64,000 nucleotides of DNA, taken from assembly GCF_002944315.1 (NCBI RefSeq), contig NZ_CP024314.1:2108001-2172000 (forward strand). The letters are read 5' to 3'. Made by a program: the position numbers and the translations under genes. This DNA is from Rhizobium sp. NXC24 (GTDB taxonomy: Bacteria; Pseudomonadota; Alphaproteobacteria; Rhizobiales; Rhizobiaceae). Within the stretch, counting starts at the first letter, position 1; each line of letters opens with the position of its first letter. The notes under the pieces are model-generated. The model had not been told where the DNA came from, did not search any database, and saw only the letters and a program-made list of their open reading frames with translations. This document shows positions 59,018 to 64,000 of the stretch, piece after piece.

Positions 59018-60351
59018 GATCGGCAGCCATGGGCCTTGCCCTCTCTCTGTTGGCCGCCACTTCCTGCTTGGCGGCGGAACCTTTCGCCCGTGCAAGCGTC
59101 GATGACGACGGTCAGATCGTGCCTGGCCAGCAGGTGCACGTCATCGTCGACGTCTTCGTTCCGGATTTCTTTACCTCGCCTCCTCAGTTCCCGCTGTTCG
59201 ACCTTCCCAACGCCGTCGTCACGCTCGCGAACGAGCGCCCGCAAAATCTGCTGCAGACCATCGATGGCGTTCAATATTCCGGAATTCGCAGGACCTATGC
59301 CGTCGTTCCGGAGGTATCGGGAACGTTCACCCTGCCGTCGGTGCCGATCGAGCTCGGCTATTCGGAAGACGGGAGACGGGTCAAGGGAACGGTGCAACTT
59401 CCATCCATCGGCTTCAATGTCATCGGTTCGGCATCCGGACAACGGACACCGGTCTTCGCCGCCCGCCAGATCGCGCTCACCCAGTCCTTCGACCGGAATC
59501 CCTCACAGCTCAAGGTCGGCGATGCGGTCGTGCGGACCGTGACCGTCTTCGGCGAGGATACACAGGCCATGATGATACCGCAGGTCGTCATCGGCGAGGC
59601 TGCCGGTCTCAGGCAATATCAAAAGCCACCGCAGATCGCGGATAACATCGTGAGCGGAAATACGACGGGAAGCAGGCGTATAGAGACCATCGTCTACACG
59701 GCGGACAAGGCCGGCACCTTCCGCATCCCCGCGATTTCCTATCCATGGTTCGATGTCGACGCGCATCAGGCCAGGACCGCCACGTTACCGACTGTGGCCG
59801 TCACCGTCATCGATGCTCCGGCATCGTCCGACATCATCGCGCCCGAGCTTCGGCAGGAGACGGCGCCGAGCCGTTCCCGAACCCTGACGGCCGCAGCGCT
59901 GGCCTCGGGCTGCGCTCTTTGCGTTGCCGTCCTATGGGCGGGTCGGCGCTTCCTGCCACGGTTTTCAAACGGAATGCGAGCCTGGCGTCGCCCGCGCCCA
60001 AACTCGGAACACGTGGAATTCAAGCGGCTGATGAACTCAATCGCCGGTGATGAAGAGAGTGCCGTCTATCAGGCTTTGATGCGCTGGACACGAGTGGTCG
60101 GCTATTCCTCGATTTCGACATGGATGACCGCCTCGTCCGATCCCGACTTGGGATCGCAGATAGAGGCCATAGAAAAAGCCCTCTTCGGTTCCGGAACCGA
60201 TGGCGCTCCATTCGACCGGCAGGCGTTGGCGGATGCTGTTCGCAGGTCGCACATCGCAAAACCTGCTCCAGGCAGCTTGCGGGGCGGTGCCCTGCCACCG
60301 CTCAATCCAGGCGCGGCTTCGCCCACTTCCGTAAATTTACGCCGGTGGTAA
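59014..60351 (+). CDS. BatD-like protein
   Basis: This 445-residue protein has a signal peptide (GLALSLLAATSCLAAEPFA). A long extracytoplasmic part made of beta-sandwich repeats follows (IVPGQQVHVIVDVFVPD, GTFTLPSVPIELGYSEDGR, VGDAVVRTVTVFGEDTQAM). A single membrane helix near residue 300 (LTAAALASGCALCVAVLWAG) and a cytosolic tail complete it. This matches the oxygen-tolerance BatD family. The ATG at 59014 overlaps the upstream stop (ATGA). Confidence 0.87.
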   Translation: MRSAAMGLALSLLAATSCLAAEPFARASVDDDGQIVPGQQVHVIVDVFVPDFFTSPPQFPLFDLPNAVVTLANERPQNLLQTIDGVQYSGIRRTYAVVPEVSGTFTLPSVPIELGYSEDGRRVKGTVQLPSIGFNVIGSASGQRTPVFAARQIALTQSFDRNPSQLKVGDAVVRTVTVFGEDTQAMMIPQVVIGEAAGLRQYQKPPQIADNIVSGNTTGSRRIETIVYTADKAGTFRIPAISYPWFDVDAHQARTATLPTVAVTVIDAPASSDIIAPELRQETAPSRSRTLTAAALASGCALCVAVLWAGRRFLPRFSNGMRAWRRPRPNSEHVEFKRLMNSIAGDEESAVYQALMRWTRVVGYSSISTWMTASSDPDLGSQIEAIEKALFGSGTDGAPFDRQALADAVRRSHIAKPAPGSLRGGALPPLNPGAASPTSVNLRRW

Positions 60352-60367
60352 CATTTGCCGCCGGGCA

Positions 60368-60386
60368 TTTACCGTAACGTACTTCC
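60368..60386 (+). promoter_or_regulatory. Shared 19-base motif, copy 2 (upstream of the FGE gene)
   Basis: This copy of TTTACCGTAACGTACTTCC starts 17 bases after the BatD-like stop and ends 49 bases before the FGE ATG. It marks a likely internal promoter or operator, so that FGE and the HAD phosphatase could be expressed together with the sulfatase independently of the Bat genes. Confidence 0.7.
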
Positions 60387-60435
60387 GAACAGCCGCATCG
60401 AAGGCAAAGCTGTTCTTTCAATTTCGGAGGCAAGG

Positions 60436-61401
60436 ATGGCTTTGGCATTCGAAAACGAGCGGACAGCGGACGGCGGCCCCGAGGGCATGGTCTGGATCCC
60501 CGGCAGGACCTTCACGATGGGATCGGACAACCACTATCCGGAGGAGGCCCCTACCCATCCGGTAAGGGTCGACGGCTTCTGGATCGAGGAAACGCCGGTG
60601 ACGAACCGGAAGTTCGTGGCATTCGTCGACGCCACCGGCTACGTGACTTTCGCCGAGAAGGCTCCCGATCCCAAAGACTATCCGGGCGCACGCCCCGAAA
60701 TGCTGAAGGCAGGATCGCTCGTCTTCTTCCAGCCGAAGAATGTTGCTGGCCCGGACATAACGCAGTGGTGGAAATTCAAGTTCGGCGCGAACTGGCGCCG
60801 TCCGCTCGGCGGACTGAGTGACCTGCGTGGAAAGCTGGACCATCCTGTTGTCCATATCGCCTGGTGCGATGCCAAGGCCTATGCGGACTGGGCGGGCCTC
60901 AATTTGCCGACCGAGGCGGAGTGGGAACTTGCCGCCCGCGGTGGCCTGGACGACGCCGAATTCGCCTGGGGGGATGAACTCATGCCCGACGGTCGCCCGA
61001 TGGCCAATACGTGGCAGGGAACATTTCCGACGCTCAGCACCAAGCCTGCGGGAAAAGAACGGACCTCGCCCGTGCGCTCTTTCCCACCGAACGGCTACGG
61101 CCTTTACGACATGATCGGCAATGTGTGGGAGTGGACCTCCGATTATTGGTCAGCACGGCACACCGAACCTGCCGCCAAATCCTGCTGCATCCCGAGCAAT
61201 CCCCACGGCGGACCGGCAGATGCGAGCTACGACCCCATGCAACCACAAATCCGCATCCCGCGGAGGGTGCTGAAGGGCGGCTCGCATCTCTGCGCCCCGA
61301 ACTATTGCCGTCGTTATCGCCCGGCCGCCCGCCATGCCGAGCCGGAGGATACGTCCACAAGCCATGTCGGCTTCCGCTGCGTGAAAAGAACGACCGCGTG
61401 A
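60436..61401 (+). CDS. Formylglycine-generating enzyme (sulfatase-modifying factor)
   Basis: This 321-residue protein matches the FGE/SUMF1 family: EGMVWIPGRTFTMGSDNHYPEEAP at the start (read in two parts, EGMVWIPGRTF and MGSDNHYPEEAP), then GFWIEETPVTNRKF, LPTEAEWELAARGG and NVWEWTSDYW. The late LCAPNYCRRYR carries the catalytic Cys286 and Cys291 in C-x4-C spacing. FGE oxidises the sulfatase-motif cysteine to formylglycine with copper and oxygen. It has no signal peptide, so modification should take place in the cytosol before Tat export of the sulfatase at 52331. GGAGG lies just before the ATG at 60436. Confidence 0.94.
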   Translation: MALAFENERTADGGPEGMVWIPGRTFTMGSDNHYPEEAPTHPVRVDGFWIEETPVTNRKFVAFVDATGYVTFAEKAPDPKDYPGARPEMLKAGSLVFFQPKNVAGPDITQWWKFKFGANWRRPLGGLSDLRGKLDHPVVHIAWCDAKAYADWAGLNLPTEAEWELAARGGLDDAEFAWGDELMPDGRPMANTWQGTFPTLSTKPAGKERTSPVRSFPPNGYGLYDMIGNVWEWTSDYWSARHTEPAAKSCCIPSNPHGGPADASYDPMQPQIRIPRRVLKGGSHLCAPNYCRRYRPAARHAEPEDTSTSHVGFRCVKRTTA

Positions 61402-61414
61402 CAGGAGATATCCG

Positions 61415-62425
61415 ATGAGACCGATCCGGAACACCGAAACGATCCTCGCCTCGCTGATTGTTGCCGTGTTTACGCTGGCGGCGGGCTTCGTCAGTCCCGC
61501 CTTCTCGCAGGAGCCGCTGCCGTCATGGAACGACACGGCCGCGAAGAGCCACATCATGGCCTTTGTCAAGGCAACGGTGACGGATGGCGGCGAAGGCTAC
61601 GTCGCGCCTGAAGATCGCATCGCAGTCTTCGACAATGACGGCACGCTCTGGTCCGAACAGCCCTATTACGTCCAACTCGGCTTCATGCTGGACCGGGTGA
61701 AGACATTGGCGCCGCAACACCCGGAATGGAAGGAGAAGGAACCGTTCAAATCCATCCTTGCCGGCGATCTGAAAGGGATCGCAAAGAGCGGCGAGAAGGG
61801 CATCGTCGAACTCGGCATGGCAACGCATGCCGGAATGACGACTGACCAGTTCGCCTCGATCGTCACGGACTGGTTCGCAACGGCAAAACATCCGAAGACG
61901 GGCAAGCCGTATACGGAGATGACGTATCTGCCGATGCGCGAACTGCTCGACTATCTGCGCGCCAACGGCTTCAAGACCTACATCGTCTCCGGCGGCGGCG
62001 TGGAGTTCATGCGGCCGATTACGGAAAAGGCCTATGGCATCCCGCCGGAACAGGTGGTGGGAAGCACAATCACCACCGAATTTGCGATCGTCGACGACGT
62101 ACCTGTCCTGAACCGTCTACCGGAAATCGACTTCATCGACGATGGCCCTGGCAAGCCTGCCGGTATCAACAAGTTCATCGGGCGCAAGCCGATCTTCGTT
62201 GCAGGCAATTCCGACGGCGATTACGAGATGATGCGGTGGACGACCGCGGCGAAGAGCCCGGGCTTTGCGATGCTGATCCACCATACGGACGGCGATCGCG
62301 AATATGCCTACGACCGCCAGTCCGCGTTTGGGAAGCTGGACAAGGCGCTCGACGAAGCCGGACGCCGCAACTGGCTGGTCGTTGACATGAAGAATGACTG
62401 GAAGAAGATCTTCGCTTTCGAATAG
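61415..62425 (+). CDS. Exported HAD-family phosphatase
   Basis: This 336-residue protein has a signal peptide (LIVAVFTLAAGFVSPAFSQ) and the HAD motifs: FDNDGTLW (nucleophile and acid aspartates), VSGGG, a lysine in the following region, and AGNSDGDYEM. The cap region lies between residues ~70 and 170. It looks like a periplasmic phosphoserine-phosphatase-type enzyme and starts 13 bases after the FGE gene. Its link with the sulfatase is by context only; it may dephosphorylate the same compound or serve a separate scavenging step. Confidence 0.88.
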   Translation: MRPIRNTETILASLIVAVFTLAAGFVSPAFSQEPLPSWNDTAAKSHIMAFVKATVTDGGEGYVAPEDRIAVFDNDGTLWSEQPYYVQLGFMLDRVKTLAPQHPEWKEKEPFKSILAGDLKGIAKSGEKGIVELGMATHAGMTTDQFASIVTDWFATAKHPKTGKPYTEMTYLPMRELLDYLRANGFKTYIVSGGGVEFMRPITEKAYGIPPEQVVGSTITTEFAIVDDVPVLNRLPEIDFIDDGPGKPAGINKFIGRKPIFVAGNSDGDYEMMRWTTAAKSPGFAMLIHHTDGDREYAYDRQSAFGKLDKALDEAGRRNWLVVDMKNDWKKIFAFE

Positions 62426-62477
62426 TCAGGGCTGATGGCGGCAAGCCGGGGGCCGGGCCTGCCTGCCCTCCCCCGGT

Positions 62478-62660
62478 CAGAAGTGGAATACCGCACCCAC
62501 CATCGGGCCGTGCTCCACGATATCCTCGGTGAGGCTGCCATTGCTGTAGTTGACGCCAAGCGCTCTGTAACCGGCAATCGCGGAGCCATGGCTGGCGCCA
62601 GGTCGGCGGCGTGAGAAGCCACCGGAGCGGCAAGAGCCACTGCCGACAGGCGGCCTTCTC
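62478..62660 (-). pseudogene. Outer-membrane beta-barrel protein remnant
   Basis: Reading leftward, a signal-peptide-like segment (RLSAVALAAPVASHAADLA) is followed, after a frame change, by HGSAIAGYRALGVNYSNG and the ending EHGPMVGAVFHF before a stop at 62478-62480. The ending has the alternating pattern and terminal phenylalanine of an outer-membrane barrel, and the HGPM.G...F ending recurs in rhizobial outer-membrane proteins. The middle of the protein is missing and there is no start codon, so this looks like a gene with a large internal deletion. Confidence 0.6.
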
Positions 62661-62674
62661 CGACATCCCCGCCT

Positions 62675-64000
62675 CTAGGATGCGCTGGCAAGCCGGTCGG
62701 CGGCTTTGAAGTCCGCACCGGCCTTCGTCAGGCCGTCCTTGAGCTTTGCAGTAATGGACGGGTGATAATGTCTCTGCTCCATTCTTTGATGAAACAGGCG
62801 AATGAAATCCGGATCCTGATTCTGCATGGCTGCGAGCCGCGGGGCAGCCTGGCTCGATCCGAGCTGAGCCAGTGCGGCGATCCTCAGCACCTTCAGCACA
62901 TAGTCGCCGCGATGCACCTGCTCGGCCAGCAACGAGGCCTCGGACCAGTCGGACCTGCGATAGGCGTCGAGAGCGAGAACGATAACCGCATCGCCTGGCA
63001 CGGCGTCGACATTGCGCCCGGCATCCCGTGCCAGCGAGACGCCTGCGTCGAAATAGCCGGAGGCAAAAAGAACCGTGGCGAGCGTTGCGCCAACATCCGG
63101 ATTGTTCGGATTGAGGGACATGGCCCTGTTGCCTGTGTCTATTGCTGCCGTGTTCCAGCCCGCGGCAAACTGCGTCATCATCAGGGCGACTTGCGCCCGG
63201 TCGGAACGCGGCGCAAGCGATACGGAGCGGCTTGCGAGTTTATAGGATCTGGCGAGCGTCGCCTGGTCGATCACACCCTCTTCTCCTGTCAGCAGCGCCC
63301 TTGCGAGCGTTGCGCCGGCGTCTGCATCGTCCGGACTTTTCGCTATTGTCCGCTCCAGACAGTTCATCGATCTCGCAATCACCGCTGAGTCTCGGTCCTC
63401 GAGCGCGCGCTCTGCGCGGAGCACGCAAGCGTTTCCAAGCGAACCTGCAGCGCTTCCATAGGTCTCCGCGTTATTGATCACGCTATCGCTCGAGGCAAAC
63501 CTTCGGGCTAGAGACGCCGCGAGATTCATGCTAACGGCCGCGGGGCTCTTGCCTGCCGTATCCTCCCTTTCGACCCCGGACCGAAGCACTTCGCCGGTCG
63601 CGAGGTTCGCTATCTGCCACCAGATGCTTCTATCGTTCCCATCGCCATAATACTTCATCTCGATCCGATAGGTGTTTGCGTCGGAAGAACGGTGGGCCGC
63701 AAACTGCAGTCTGTCCGGGGGCAAAGCCTCGGTGACAGTCAGCGTCCGAAACTGGGTCAGGGCGGTCAGCAGCATCTCACGCGTCGCGTTTGCCTCTCCG
63801 CTCCATGCGGCGTCGGCAGCCACCATCTCGACCGAGACCGCCGGGCGGACAGTGATTGCCGGAGCAATCTCAGACATTCCCCACATGAGCGCCGTCCCCA
63901 TGCCAAGGACTGCCGCAATCGCTGCCCATGCCTGCCACCCTGCAACCGGAGAACGTTTCGAACGCGAAGTTTGGAGGGGGCCGATGTATTCCTCCAGCTC
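62675..64000 (-). CDS. Membrane-anchored protein with TPR-like repeats, 5' end beyond the window
   Basis: The frame is open from the right edge to a stop at 62675 (442 codons visible). The first visible residues (ELEEYIGPLQTSRSKRSPVAG) precede a membrane helix (WAAIAAVLGMGTALMWG). A ~150-residue beta/alpha domain follows (YRIEMKYYGDGNDRSIWWQIANL), then TPR-like helices (TIAKSPDDADAGATLARALL, LASRSVSLAPRSDRAQVALM, NRAMSLNPNNPDVGATLATV). This layout, cytosolic N-terminus, one helix, repeats outside, is typical of CadC-like winged-helix regulators or membrane cyclases. The N-terminal domain that would decide lies outside the window. An internal Met at 63901 is unlikely to be the true start. Confidence 0.7.
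   Translation of the reverse strand, partial: ELEEYIGPLQTSRSKRSPVAGWQAWAAIAAVLGMGTALMWGMSEIAPAITVRPAVSVEMVAADAAWSGEANATREMLLTALTQFRTLTVTEALPPDRLQFAAHRSSDANTYRIEMKYYGDGNDRSIWWQIANLATGEVLRSGVEREDTAGKSPAAVSMNLAASLARRFASSDSVINNAETYGSAAGSLGNACVLRAERALEDRDSAVIARSMNCLERTIAKSPDDADAGATLARALLTGEEGVIDQATLARSYKLASRSVSLAPRSDRAQVALMMTQFAAGWNTAAIDTGNRAMSLNPNNPDVGATLATVLFASGYFDAGVSLARDAGRNVDAVPGDAVIVLALDAYRRSDWSEASLLAEQVHRGDYVLKVLRIAALAQLGSSQAAPRLAAMQNQDPDFIRLFHQRMEQRHYHPSITAKLKDGLTKAGADFKAADRLASAS

Noticed and set aside
1..64000. CRISPR arrays, tRNA or rRNA genes, prophage or IS elements
   Set aside because: No regularly spaced repeats, no cloverleaf-forming sequence with conserved T-loop, and no transposase, integrase or phage structural genes were seen.

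Overview
This window looks like a chromosomal or large-replicon segment from a fast-growing rhizobium (Rhizobiaceae, Alphaproteobacteria). The reasons are the high-GC coding style, the density of ABC uptake systems each paired with its own regulator, a perfect rhizobial-type PHO box, a rhizobial-type palindromic intergenic unit, and gene sets such as urt and sfn/msu. No rRNA, tRNA, CRISPR array, IS element or phage module was recognised. Both window edges cut genes: urtB at the left and a membrane-anchored repeat protein at the right.

Layout. 1-7424: the urea ABC genes urtA and urtB read leftward. Divergent from them is a large fusion protein (NCS1 permease, cysteine cluster, histidine kinase, receiver) with a receiver-LuxR response regulator. 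7704-14200: single genes, namely an L,D-transpeptidase-like protein, a 2-oxoglutarate/Fe(II) oxygenase, two small hypotheticals, and a divergent di-haem peroxidase / acid phosphatase pair, followed by a PHO box. 14205-21337: a chemoreceptor, an acyl-CoA hydrolase/CoA-transferase, a hairpin-rich gene-free stretch, a PhnA-like protein, and a LysR regulator divergent from an exported alpha/beta hydrolase. A fragment of a second CoA-transferase lies against the LysR stop codon.

21642-27508: a GntR/UTRA repressor divergent from an SsuABC-like transporter whose last gene is a 790-residue PHP-type metallohydrolase. 27665-35949: one leftward operon that joins organosulfur oxidation (MsuE-like FMN reductase, SfnG, SfnB) to a complete branched-chain-amino-acid-type ABC transporter. 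36240-42185: a GntR/FCD regulator divergent from a PotABCD-like transporter plus an Asp/Glu/hydantoin racemase. 42265-50439: a LacI repressor divergent from a sugar isomerase/epimerase, a MalEFGK-type transporter and a GMC flavoprotein oxidoreductase. Two near-identical 16-bp operators flank the promoter of that operon. 50460-51985: a LysR regulator divergent from an SRPBCC protein.

52331-62425: a rightward run of an exported sulfatase, a six-gene MoxR/VWA (Bat-like) module, the formylglycine-generating enzyme that should activate the sulfatase, and an exported HAD phosphatase. An identical 19-base motif lies upstream of both the sulfatase and the formylglycine-generating enzyme, so the two ends of the run may be controlled together. 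After it come an outer-membrane protein remnant and the truncated repeat protein.

The common theme is scavenging: urea, sulfones, sulfate esters, an unknown ester-like compound, a hydantoin-like amide or polyamine, and a glycoside probably handled by sugar oxidation. Four of the five substrate-binding-protein genes are followed by a strong inverted repeat before the next transporter gene, which suggests post-transcriptional balancing of binding protein over membrane parts. The strongest candidates for undescribed biology are the sulfatase/Bat/FGE run with its shared motif, the permease-kinase fusion, and the sulfur operon with an embedded HAAT-type transporter.
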